From Spongiivirga citrea (GTDB lineage Bacteria; Bacteroidota; Bacteroidia; Flavobacteriales; Flavobacteriaceae): 64,000 nt of DNA. Positions within the stretch are counted from its first letter, which is position 1. The number at the start of each line of letters is the position of its first letter. Where the stretch lies: NCBI RefSeq assembly GCF_010671565.1, contig NZ_JAABOQ010000001.1, forward strand, positions 620,001 through 684,000, written 5' to 3'. Shown in pieces: positions 26,601 to 33,452 of this stretch. Made by a program: the position numbers and the translations under genes. Under the pieces are notes generated by a model. That model saw nothing but the letters and a program-made list of their open reading frames with translations. It was not told where the DNA came from and ran no database searches.

Positions 26601-27491
26601 TTATTTTGATTTAAGGGATCTGTGCCGTTCTCTTGCGAGCAATGTGTTTTTCAATAACATGGCAATAGTCATTGGCCCCACTCCGCCAGGAACTGGAGTT
26701 ATATAACTAGCTTTTTTACTAACATTCTCAAAATCGACATCACCGGTGATATAGTAACCTCGTTCTCTTGTTTCATCAGGGACTCTTGTGATACCCACAT
26801 CGATAATGACTACATCATCTTTTACCATTTCGGCTTTTAGGAATCCTGGAACTCCTAAAGCTGAAATAATAATATCAGCTTGACTAGTGATTTGTGTAAT
26901 GTTTTTTGTTCGACTGTGTGTCAATGTTACTGTAGAGTTTCCAGGAAATCCTTTTCTACCCATTAATATACTCATAGGTCTGCCCACAATATGACTACGC
27001 CCGATTACGACTGTATGTTTTCCCGAGGTTTCAACATTATAACGCTCTAATAATTCCAGAATACCAAATGGTGTCGCTGGAATAAATGTACTCATATCTA
27101 ATGCCATTTTACCAAAATTCATTGGATGAAATCCGTCAACGTCCTTGTCAGGATCGACCGCCATTAGTACTTTTTGAGTGTCAATTTGTGGAGGAAGTGG
27201 GAGTTGGATAATGAATCCATCGATATCGTCGTTATCATTAAGTTCTTGGATTTTCTTCAATAACTCAATCTCAGAAGTTGTATTAGGCAACTTCACTAAA
27301 GTAGACTCGAAACCAAGACGCTCACATGCTCTTACTTTACTTCCTACATAGGTTAAACTAGCGCCATCATTTCCCACTAAAACTGCAGCTAAGTGAGGAA
27401 CTTTTTCACCACGTTCTTTCATTTTATCAACCTCAACCTTGATTTCGGCCTTGATATCATTACTTGTCTTCTTTCCGTCTAAAATTGTCAT
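26601..27491 (-). CDS. folD: Methylene-THF dehydrogenase / methenyl-THF cyclohydrolase
   Basis: A 296-residue bifunctional enzyme. YVGSKVRACERLG carries the active-site Tyr and Lys, GFIIQLPLPPQID and PATPFGILELL are family signatures, and VIGRSHIVGRPMSILM is the nucleotide-binding loop. It interconverts methylene-, methenyl- and 10-formyl-THF. It ends in a strong terminator. The flavobacterial folD-ffh neighbourhood is interrupted here by the repeat-flanked four-helix-bundle gene. Confidence 0.95.
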   Translation of the reverse strand: MTILDGKKTSNDIKAEIKVEVDKMKERGEKVPHLAAVLVGNDGASLTYVGSKVRACERLGFESTLVKLPNTTSEIELLKKIQELNDNDDIDGFIIQLPLPPQIDTQKVLMAVDPDKDVDGFHPMNFGKMALDMSTFIPATPFGILELLERYNVETSGKHTVVIGRSHIVGRPMSILMGRKGFPGNSTVTLTHSRTKNITQITSQADIIISALGVPGFLKAEMVKDDVVIIDVGITRVPDETRERGYYITGDVDFENVSKKASYITPVPGGVGPMTIAMLLKNTLLARERHRSLKSK

Positions 27492-27498
27492 CTTTTAA

Positions 27499-27530
27499 AA
27501 GTCTTCAGTTGGCAGTCTTCAGTCCGCAGT
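27499..27530. repeat. Left inverted repeat of the four-helix-bundle cassette
   Basis: The 32-bp segment begins AAGTCTTCAGTTGGCAGT and ends CAGTCCGCAGT. Its inverted partner lies at 27916-27947 and matches at 28 of 32 positions. The repeat abuts the stop codon of the four-helix-bundle gene (27531) and starts 7 bp past the folD start codon. Confidence 0.85.
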
Positions 27531-27893
27531 TTACAAACCAAACTTACCCGGATTATTAATCATAAAATTCAGAAGTTTTCCCACTTCTAAACTCAGATTA
27601 TCAAATTTCTTTTTCTCTTTACTAGAAATATATTCACAGGCAAGAGCAAACTCTAGCCATAATTGTGTTTCAGTATTTTCACTATCAGCATCAGAAAGTT
27701 TACTTTTCCAATGCTTCTCATATTGTCGTTTTCGATAAGCTTCGGCAATTGCTGCACAAACAGATCGGGATGATCTTCTTATTTGACTTGTTAAGTCATA
27801 TTTTTCTTCAGCTGGAAATTCTTTCGATTTATGAAAGAGGTCCATTGCCAATTCAAATGCATTTTGATATGCTACTAAGGTTTTAAATCCCAT
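27531..27893 (-). CDS. Four-helix-bundle protein (S23 / 23S rRNA intervening-sequence family)
   Basis: About 120 residues from the ATG at 27893; an in-frame TTG at 27902 is less likely. The family pattern is clear: LVAYQNAFELAMDLFHKSKEFPAEEKYDLTSQIRRSSRSVCAAIAEAYRKR followed by ALACEYI. The fold is a four-helix bundle that pentamerises in Avd and in rRNA-IVS proteins. Free-standing copies in Bacteroidota have no agreed function. It is enclosed on both sides by inverted repeats and splits folD from ffh, so it looks like a recently inserted cassette. Confidence 0.85.
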   Translation of the reverse strand: MGFKTLVAYQNAFELAMDLFHKSKEFPAEEKYDLTSQIRRSSRSVCAAIAEAYRKRQYEKHWKSKLSDADSENTETQLWLEFALACEYISSKEKKKFDNLSLEVGKLLNFMINNPGKFGL

Positions 27894-27915
27894 AGCTACC
27901 AAATTTTAAATCTTC

Positions 27916-27947
27916 ACTGTTAACTGGAGACTGCCAACTGAAGACTT
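27916..27947. repeat. Right inverted repeat of the four-helix-bundle cassette
   Basis: This 32-bp segment ends CTGCCAACTGAAGACTT, the reverse complement of the left repeat start. Compared with 27499-27530 it differs at 4 of 32 positions, all in the inner half. Its outer end overlaps the last two bases of the ffh stop codon (27946), so the repeat supplies part of that stop. Confidence 0.85.
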
Positions 27948-29274
27948 ATTTCATTCCCTGCATCATTTGCATCATCTTACGGCCGCCCCCACCTTGCATC
28001 ATTTTCATCATTTTACTCATTTGGTTGAATTGCTTTAATAATTGATTCACCTCCTGAATTGTTCTACCAGAACCTTTTGCGATCCTCTTTTTTCTACTAG
28101 CATCAAGTAAAGCAGGTTTTGTACGTTCAGCTGGGGTCATTGAGTGAATGATGGCTTCGACATGTTTGAAAGCATCATCATCAATATCAACATCTTTTAA
28201 AGCTTTACCTGCACCTGGAATCATACCCATCAAGTCCTTCATGTTACCCATTTTCTTGACTTGATTAATTTGCTTTAAGAAATCATCAAATCCGAATTGG
28301 TTTTTGGCTATCTTCTTTTGAAGTTTTCTCGCTTCTTCTTCATCAAACTGCTCTTGCGCACGTTCAACAAGGGAAACAACATCTCCCATTCCCAAAATAC
28401 GATCGGCCATACGATCTGGATAGAATACATCGATCGCTTCCATTTTTTCACCTGTACCAATAAACTTAATTGGTTTATTAACTACAGATTTTATGGATAA
28501 TGCAGCACCACCTCTAGTATCACCATCTAGCTTGGTTAAGACGACACCATCAAAATTTAGAATATCGTTAAAGGTCTTTGCCGTATTCACTGCATCTTGA
28601 CCCGTCATAGAATCAACAACGAACAATGTTTCTTGAGGCTGAATAGCTTTATGAATGTTTGATATTTCATTCATCATCTCCTCATCAACAGCCAAGCGAC
28701 CCGCGGTATCGACGATAACTATATTATGACCATTGCTTTTTGCATGCTTAATCGCGTTTTGTGAAATAGCAACAGGATCTTGATTTCCTTCTTCTGAATA
28801 TACTTCAACTCCGATTTGCTCTCCAACTACATGCAACTGATTGATTGCCGCTGGACGGTATATATCACAAGCAACCAATAATGGTTTTTTGGTCTTTTTA
28901 GTTTTAAGATAGTTAGCCAGTTTACCGGAAAAAGTTGTCTTACCCGATCCTTGCAAACCTGACATTAAAATAACAGTTGGTGTACCAGATAAGTTAATAC
29001 CTTCTGCATCACCACCCATTAATTGAGTTAACTCATCTTTTACGATCTTAACCATTAACTGTCCTGGTTGAAGGGTAGTTAATACATTTTGACCTAAGGC
29101 TTTTTCTTTTACAGTTGTCGTAAACTGTTTTGCAATTTTGAAATTGACATCAGCATCCAACAATGCTCTTCTAACTTCTTTAAGAGTTTCTGCTACATTG
29201 ACCTCGGTGATGCTTCCATGTCCTTTTAATACATGTAAAGCCTTATCTAATTTATCTGAAAGATTGTTGAACAT
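27946..29274 (-). CDS. ffh: Signal recognition particle GTPase
   Basis: A 442-residue protein with N, G and M domains in order. The P-loop is GLQGSGKTTFSGKLA (about 104-118), DTAGRLAVDEEMM and TKLDGDTRGGAALS are G motifs, and the M domain ends in the methionine-rich tail QMSKMMKMMQGGGGRKMMQMM. It binds signal sequences and the SRP RNA and targets membrane proteins. The SRP RNA gene was not found nearby. Confidence 0.96.
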   Translation of the reverse strand: MFNNLSDKLDKALHVLKGHGSITEVNVAETLKEVRRALLDADVNFKIAKQFTTTVKEKALGQNVLTTLQPGQLMVKIVKDELTQLMGGDAEGINLSGTPTVILMSGLQGSGKTTFSGKLANYLKTKKTKKPLLVACDIYRPAAINQLHVVGEQIGVEVYSEEGNQDPVAISQNAIKHAKSNGHNIVIVDTAGRLAVDEEMMNEISNIHKAIQPQETLFVVDSMTGQDAVNTAKTFNDILNFDGVVLTKLDGDTRGGAALSIKSVVNKPIKFIGTGEKMEAIDVFYPDRMADRILGMGDVVSLVERAQEQFDEEEARKLQKKIAKNQFGFDDFLKQINQVKKMGNMKDLMGMIPGAGKALKDVDIDDDAFKHVEAIIHSMTPAERTKPALLDASRKKRIAKGSGRTIQEVNQLLKQFNQMSKMMKMMQGGGGRKMMQMMQGMK

Positions 29275-29501
29275 ATCTGTACTGATTCAATTTTATAGAA
29301 AGCTGCAAAGTTAATCAGTTAATTTGAAAATTAGGGGATTTGATGATTTGAAAATGTAATATCTGAAACAGAATTGTACATTGATATTGCTTTAAACAAA
29401 ATTATGCGTAGAATCTCTACGATCGTACCTCAATAGGGACCACTTGGCTCTTATTATTTCACAAACGAAGTGTAATCAAATAATAAGATCTCAGTGAAAT
29501 G
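29275..29501. other. Intergenic region upstream of ffh with two hairpins
   Basis: No gene is visible. There is a short hairpin CGTAGA-ATC-TCTACG at 29407-29421 and a longer one with 10-bp arms CTTATTATTT (29450-29459) and AAATAATAAG (29478-29487) that encloses a second stem CAC/GTG. They sit between the end of the proposed small RNA and the ffh promoter region. Confidence 0.5.
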
Positions 29502-29537
29502 AAAAAGGCTGCATCTCCGAAGAAATACAACCTTTTT
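29502..29537 (-). terminator. Terminator copy 1, 16-bp stem with UUCG loop
   Basis: Read on the minus strand, a 16-bp stem closes on a UUCG tetraloop with a C-G closing pair. Three stem positions are G-U pairs in this orientation but A-C mismatches on the plus strand, so the functional strand is minus. The stem ends in five T. The same unit recurs at 30865-30900. Confidence 0.82.
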
Positions 29538-29668
29538 TCCCAACCAAAAACCTAATGTAAATTGTTCATATAAAACTGATCAAACATCACTAAAATCAGT
29601 TTCTGTATTTTTTTAAACTTAGCCAATTAAAAGGGGCATTTTTAATTGGTGTTTGTTCTTGTTTGTTT
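29502..29668 (-). ncRNA. Candidate small RNA of the ECF regulon
   Basis: A promoter copy of the ECF class (29675-29706) points into a 580-bp region that has no protein gene on this strand. The predicted transcript of about 165 nt would fold into three successive hairpins: 10-bp arms CCAATTAAAA/TTTTAATTGG (29623-29649, 7-nt loop with CCCC), 8-bp arms AAACTGAT/ATCAGTTT (29573-29602), and the 16-bp UUCG terminator. The only short ORFs are of about 5 and 11 codons. The 5' end is set by assuming a start about 7 nt past the -10 block. Function unknown; base-pairing regulation through the C-rich loop is a guess. Confidence 0.5.
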
Positions 29669-29674
29669 ACATAT

Positions 29675-29706
29675 ATAAAACAACTACAGCACCAAATACC
29701 CTACCC
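29675..29706 (-). promoter_or_regulatory. ECF-class promoter copy: small RNA
   Basis: On the minus strand GGGTAGGGT, 14 nt, TTGTTTTAT. It differs from the consensus only at the first base of the -35 block. It stands upstream of the proposed small RNA. Confidence 0.75.
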
Positions 29707-29767
29707 TATTTTTTTACTTTTTTCGAAATTCTTTTGTTCTCGGGAACAATCATAATTTTTAACAAAA

Positions 29768-29792
29768 AATCCTGACAATAATCGTCAGGATT
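29768..29792 (-). terminator. Terminator of the 284-aa lipoprotein gene
   Basis: AATCCTGAC (29768-29776) pairs with GTCAGGATT (29784-29792) around a 7-nt loop, and on the minus strand a T-run follows. It is 64 bp past the stop at 29856. Confidence 0.82.
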
Positions 29793-29855
29793 CATTTTAT
29801 AATTACAATTAGTTTATTTCGGGTAGTTTATAATTAAACAATCTAAATCGTCTTG

Positions 29856-30710
29856 CTATAGACAGCCTCCTATAATATCTCCGTGTCGCAAGTGTGCTGC
29901 CAATGTACTTATTTCAACAATGCGTTCTGTTCGTCCGTTAGCACCAACATGGCATACGTTTACAGTACCAACTGGCTCTGCTATCAGTCGTACTTGATAT
30001 TGATCACTTATTAGCTTAATCTCACTTGTCAACTGATCATTATCTATAATACTTATAGTTTTATCCTCAAATTCCGACCGTATCGAAATGGGATATTCAA
30101 TTTCCAACACATCAGATTGTAACATATTTGTAAGTAGATTCATCATGTCTCGGTTATTCCTAACCAAGATCATTCCTCTTTCTCTAGAAATAGTATTAAA
30201 AAAGGCAAAACTTACTGGATAAATTACAGTGGCGCCACTAACCGCATTATAGTCAGGCTTATTTTTGTATTCCTCTTTTACAGTAACTAATTGCTCTTCA
30301 TTCTCAATTGTTTTGACTGAAAAATCGTTAAAGCGCATGTCTATAGGGTAATCAAAAAACACTTTATCATCATCTTCGATTGAATACTCAGCAACAATCT
30401 CTGCAATTTTAAGGCCCTTTCTATTTTCAACAGTGAATGTTTGTCCATTCATCGATACTTTGACAGGAAATATAACCTTTGCCTGCGACAAGGAGTCTAG
30501 CACATCATCCCTGCTACCATTTATTGTGGTAATCTTTAAAATATTATTTACAAGAGGATCATTCTTAGTAATTGCCTCTTCAGAGATCGTATATCCTTCT
30601 TCAGGCATATTCGTCTCATCGGGCCCATCACTATCAGCTTGACAACTGCTAAAAAGCAAAATTGCTGGCAATAGGAAGATTAATGCTTTAAGGGGGGTAT
30701 TACATTTCAT
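29856..30710 (-). CDS. Surface lipoprotein of the ECF regulon (short paralogue)
   Basis: A 284-residue lipoprotein (LLFSS then Cys23). The mature protein repeats a module of about 65 residues: a strand ending FPVKVSMNGQTFTV, a helix, FDYPIDMRFNDFSVKTIEN and another helix; then IYPVSFAFF... and IEYPISIRSEFEDKTISIIDN. The same module builds the 475-aa lipoprotein downstream of the sigma gene. I do not recognise a named family. An ECF-class promoter stands 58 bp upstream, and its own terminator follows. It is probably an outer-membrane lipoprotein working with the TonB receptor; that is inference from context. Confidence 0.75.
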   Translation of the reverse strand: MKCNTPLKALIFLLPAILLFSSCQADSDGPDETNMPEEGYTISEEAITKNDPLVNNILKITTINGSRDDVLDSLSQAKVIFPVKVSMNGQTFTVENRKGLKIAEIVAEYSIEDDDKVFFDYPIDMRFNDFSVKTIENEEQLVTVKEEYKNKPDYNAVSGATVIYPVSFAFFNTISRERGMILVRNNRDMMNLLTNMLQSDVLEIEYPISIRSEFEDKTISIIDNDQLTSEIKLISDQYQVRLIAEPVGTVNVCHVGANGRTERIVEISTLAAHLRHGDIIGGCL

Positions 30711-30767
30711 AATATTATGCTTTTAATTATAGTATTAAAAACACTAGTTTGGCATAGTCTATCTACT

Positions 30768-30799
30768 ATTAAACAATTTGGTTGTACTTAACCCTACCT
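30768..30799 (-). promoter_or_regulatory. ECF-class promoter copy: 284-aa lipoprotein
   Basis: On the minus strand AGGTAGGGT, 14 nt, TTGTTTAAT. The lipoprotein ATG is at 30710, giving a leader of about 50 nt. Confidence 0.78.
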
Positions 30800-30864
30800 T
30801 ATATCGATAAAGTGTAAAGTGTCGTATGTCTAGCGATAGATTTAATATTCATATTAGGCACATG

Positions 30865-30900
30865 AAAAAGGCTGCATTTCCTAAGAAATACAACCTTTTT
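30865..30900 (-). terminator. Terminator copy 2, 16-bp stem with UUAG loop
   Basis: Same unit as 29502-29537: 16-bp stem on the minus strand, here with two G-U pairs and a UUAG loop. One G-U of copy 1 is an A-U pair here, a change that keeps pairing. Both copies are preceded by an identical 25-bp stretch (30903-30927 and 29540-29564), so about 60 of 63 bases are shared. Confidence 0.8.
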
Positions 30901-30932
30901 TTCCAACCAAAAACCTAATGTAAATTGTGTGT

Positions 30933-30961
30933 ATTAATCCAATCTAGATTGTTGGATTAAT
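30933..30961. terminator. Hairpin after the 41-aa ORF
   Basis: ATTAATCCAA (30933-30942) and TTGGATTAAT (30952-30961) are perfect 10-bp arms with a 9-nt loop. It lies between the small ORF stop (30990) and terminator copy 2. With no adjacent T-run it may protect the 3' end and not terminate. Confidence 0.5.
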
Positions 30962-30989
30962 AGCTTTCTTGTAAAACTTATTTTTGAAA

Positions 30990-31115
30990 TTATGCAACGG
31001 TAGTTGCAACTAACAATCCTACGATTGTTATCATGGTAAGTGCAATTCCACTTAGCATAAAGTTAGATTCTTGACGTAATTTTCGGGGGCTTAATAATCG
31101 TGTTTGTGCTTTCAT
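30990..31115 (-). CDS. 41-aa single-helix membrane peptide of the ECF regulon
   Basis: ATG at 31115 to TAA at 30990, 41 codons. Residues 1-18 are basic (MKAQTRLLSPRKLRQESN) and residues 20-41 form one hydrophobic helix (MLSGIALTMITIVGLLVATT). This charge pattern predicts an inner-membrane peptide with the N-terminus inside. The ECF-class -10 block ends only 4 nt before the ATG, so translation would be leaderless or would start at the internal ATG at 31058, which leaves just the helix. Followed by a hairpin and terminator copy 2. No family recognised. Confidence 0.5.
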   Translation of the reverse strand: MKAQTRLLSPRKLRQESNFMLSGIALTMITIVGLLVATTVA

Positions 31116-31119
31116 GCTT

Positions 31120-31151
31120 ATAAGACAATTATAAACATAAAAACCCTACCT
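31120..31151 (-). promoter_or_regulatory. ECF-class promoter copy: 41-aa peptide
   Basis: On the minus strand AGGTAGGGT, 14 nt, TTGTCTTAT, preceded by AGAAAAAG as in the fecR copy. It lies 60 bp past the stop of the long lipoprotein gene and directs transcription of the small ORF. Confidence 0.78.
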
Positions 31152-31210
31152 CTTTTTCTAATAAAAAAAGCGCAAAAATAAATAACTCATTTGAAATCAG
31201 TAATTTATAA

Positions 31211-32635
31211 TTACAATTTATCAAAAACCAAGGTAGCTTCTAAGGTACCCGCATTAAAAAGTTCTAGGGTTATTTGATCATCATTATAATTAAGTACCTG
31301 CCAGCTTGTGGCTATTTGTGTAAAGGGAGGTATATCTTCAAACGTCATCGCTAATGACAAATCAAACTGATCGCGTATAGTAACTTGCCAGGTGCCTTCT
31401 ACCCCAGCATTATTTATTGCAGCACGAAGTTCACCATTTGAGCTAAACGTAAAAACACGTTGATTGAAAAGGATAGTTTGATCGCCACTAGCTGCAGTGG
31501 TATAATTACTAACCTGCCAACCTGCACTAGCAAATAATGTATTCAATTCGGGAGGAGTAGTAGCTCGGACTCTTCGTAATGTCAAAAATTGATCTCTAAA
31601 TCTGATATCAAATTCTAAGTCGTTTAACTGTATAAGATCCCAATCTCGATCAAATACACCGTTTAAAGTGGTATCGTTAAAATCAAGGTCCAATTCTAGC
31701 GAACTGTAATCTCGTTCTAAGCTCCAGTTTCCTGAACTATTTGTTCCTCCATTATCAACTTGTAAGGTACCATCCGTATTAAAGGTCACATTATTGGTCG
31801 AAAACTCTACAGTACGATCATTGGTTCCTTCTATATAACTCTTAATAACGAAGTCGTCTGCATCAAGTAATGCTCTAAAGGCGGAATCATCTAAAATAAG
31901 CCCATCGGGTGTAAAACAATCATCAGCTGCAATTGCTTCTAATAACGTTTCTAGCTCAGTACCATTAGCAACATCTCGCATTTCGCCATCTTCTAAAGTA
32001 ACCTCTACCGGGTATAATAAACTAGCTATTTCCTGTTGGTTTAATTCTAAACCTTCATTGTCAGCAGCCAAAGCAACCATGAAATCGAATAACTGTTTAT
32101 CAGTTTCTAGTCTAAAATTATCAGAAGTTTGTTTTGCCTGATCAAAAGTGATCATAAATAAAGGATAGGTGAAATCAAGACAAGTAAGCGCTCCCAATTG
32201 AAAATCTCGTTCACATTCTTGGATTAGCGCATCGAAATCTGCCTCGCTCGCAATGGTGTCTATCGTATGATCATCGTTTAAAAATGAAATTGGATACGTA
32301 AATGTCACAAAATCATAATCAGCTGTACTACGATCAAAAATGGCTTGAACCTGGCTTATTCCATCATCTGATGTTAAGGTTAATTGTTCTCCATTTACAG
32401 TCACTGTAACGGGATATACTAACTCACCACAATTATAATCGTCGATTAAGTTATCAACTCGACCATCGTTTGCAGAAGTATTTTTAATGAAAGTAAAAAG
32501 ATCCGAATCTACCGTAATAGTTTCTAAACTAATAACTGGTCGCTCTTCTATATCCGGTATATCTTCTTGACAACCAATTAAAAACAAAAAAATCGCACCT
32601 ATTGTATATATACCAAATTTTGAGGGATTAATCAT
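31211..32635 (-). CDS. Surface lipoprotein, long paralogue with lipocalin-like C-terminal repeats
   Basis: About 475 residues from the ATG at 32635, which gives a clean SPII signal (FLFLIG then Cys); an in-frame upstream start at 32722 would bury the signal behind 29 residues. The N-terminal half repeats the module seen in the 284-aa lipoprotein: YPVTVTVNGEQLTLTSDD, FTYPISFLNDDHTIDTIAS, LDFTYPLFMITF, LLYPVEVTLEDGEM. The C-terminal half has two lipocalin-like units, NWSLERDYSSLELDLDF and GTWQVTIRDQFDLSLAMTF. Divergent from the sigma gene; it lacks a clear ECF-class promoter. No named function. Confidence 0.75.
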   Translation of the reverse strand: MINPSKFGIYTIGAIFLFLIGCQEDIPDIEERPVISLETITVDSDLFTFIKNTSANDGRVDNLIDDYNCGELVYPVTVTVNGEQLTLTSDDGISQVQAIFDRSTADYDFVTFTYPISFLNDDHTIDTIASEADFDALIQECERDFQLGALTCLDFTYPLFMITFDQAKQTSDNFRLETDKQLFDFMVALAADNEGLELNQQEIASLLYPVEVTLEDGEMRDVANGTELETLLEAIAADDCFTPDGLILDDSAFRALLDADDFVIKSYIEGTNDRTVEFSTNNVTFNTDGTLQVDNGGTNSSGNWSLERDYSSLELDLDFNDTTLNGVFDRDWDLIQLNDLEFDIRFRDQFLTLRRVRATTPPELNTLFASAGWQVSNYTTAASGDQTILFNQRVFTFSSNGELRAAINNAGVEGTWQVTIRDQFDLSLAMTFEDIPPFTQIATSWQVLNYNDDQITLELFNAGTLEATLVFDKL

Positions 32636-32732
32636 AAAATAAGATGTCACTATACTATTTGATTTAGTGCCTAAATTACCACCTTTATTTTCTATTTTAA
32701 AAATTGTTTTCTCTAAATGCACTCAAAAACGT

Positions 32733-32740
32733 TAATTTTG
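32733..32740 (+). promoter_or_regulatory. Housekeeping -7 element of the sigma gene
   Basis: TAATTTTG matches TAnnTTTG and lies 41 bp upstream of the sigma TTG start. No ECF-class element precedes the sigma gene, so the sigma factor itself seems to be expressed from the major promoter class. Confidence 0.4.
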
Positions 32741-32781
32741 GCTAGATTTAAATATAATTTCTACAATAAATACGATTTATT

Positions 32782-33294
32782 TTGAGTGAGGTAGTTATCC
32801 CTAATGTATGTGAAGAGGCTGTTTTTGGAAATATTTATATGACGAACTCAAAAGCCATATACCGATACATATATTATAAGTGTGGTGATGAAGACAAAGC
32901 CAACGATGTAGCCCAAGAATCTTTTCTAAAGCTTTGGGAAAACTGTAAAAAGGTTGCAAGCGATAAAGCAAAGGCTTTTTTGTATCGGGTTGCCAACAAT
33001 TTGTTCTTGAATGATGTTAAATCGAAGAAGATTGCTTTAAAATATGCCAAGCAAAGTGAGAATGTTGATAACGAATCACCTGAGTATGTTTTAGAAGAAA
33101 AAGAATATAAAGATAAATTAGAGCGGGCACTAGCTAGATTAACGGAAGCTGAGCGCACCGCTTTTTTAATGAATAGAATTGACGGCAAAAAATATAAAGA
33201 AATTGCCGAAATGCTTGATATATCAGTAAAAGCAGTAGAAAAAAGGATTCATAAAGCCCTCCAAAAATTGCGAGAAACTATAGATGGAATCTAG
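32782..33294 (+). CDS. ECF sigma factor (FecI-like)
   Basis: A 170-residue sigma-70 family protein with only regions 2 and 4. Region 2 reads AIYRYIYYKCGDEDKANDVAQESFLKLW (about 25-52). Region 4 reads LARLTEAERTAFLMNRIDGKKYKEIAEMLDISVKAVEKRI (about 114-153), with the recognition helix at SVKAVEKRI. The start is TTG at 32782; the next ATG (32839) would remove the beginning of region 2. It should recruit RNA polymerase to the bipartite promoters found around it, under control of FecR. Next gene is fecR after 158 bp that hold one of these promoters. Confidence 0.88.
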   Translation: MSEVVIPNVCEEAVFGNIYMTNSKAIYRYIYYKCGDEDKANDVAQESFLKLWENCKKVASDKAKAFLYRVANNLFLNDVKSKKIALKYAKQSENVDNESPEYVLEEKEYKDKLERALARLTEAERTAFLMNRIDGKKYKEIAEMLDISVKAVEKRIHKALQKLRETIDGI

Positions 33295-33328
33295 TTTTTT
33301 AAAATTTTTTAATTTTTTTTCGAAAAAG

Positions 33329-33360
33329 AGGTAGGGTAAACTTAAAACAAGTTGTTATAT
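33329..33360 (+). promoter_or_regulatory. ECF-class promoter copy: fecR and TonB receptor
   Basis: AGGTAGGGT, 14 nt, TTGTTATAT. It lies between the sigma and anti-sigma genes, so active sigma would raise FecR and receptor but not itself. The leader to the fecR ATG (33453) is about 85 nt. Confidence 0.8.
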
Positions 33361-33452
33361 GTATGTAGCACCAGATTATTTCGAGTTTGCGACGAGATTT
33401 AAAAGTGTTATATAGTTTGCAAAACAAGTTTAAAGTTTAAGAAATTTTTACC

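Noticed and set aside
29400-29490. An SRP RNA (4.5S/ffs) gene next to ffh
   Set aside because: The two hairpins do not show the conserved SRP Alu/S-domain apical loop with GNRA tetraloop and symmetric internal loop.
32636-32722. A seventh ECF-class promoter before the 475-aa lipoprotein (AGGTGGTAA on the minus strand)
   Set aside because: The -35-like block has mismatches and nothing like TTGTYWWAT follows at 14 nt.
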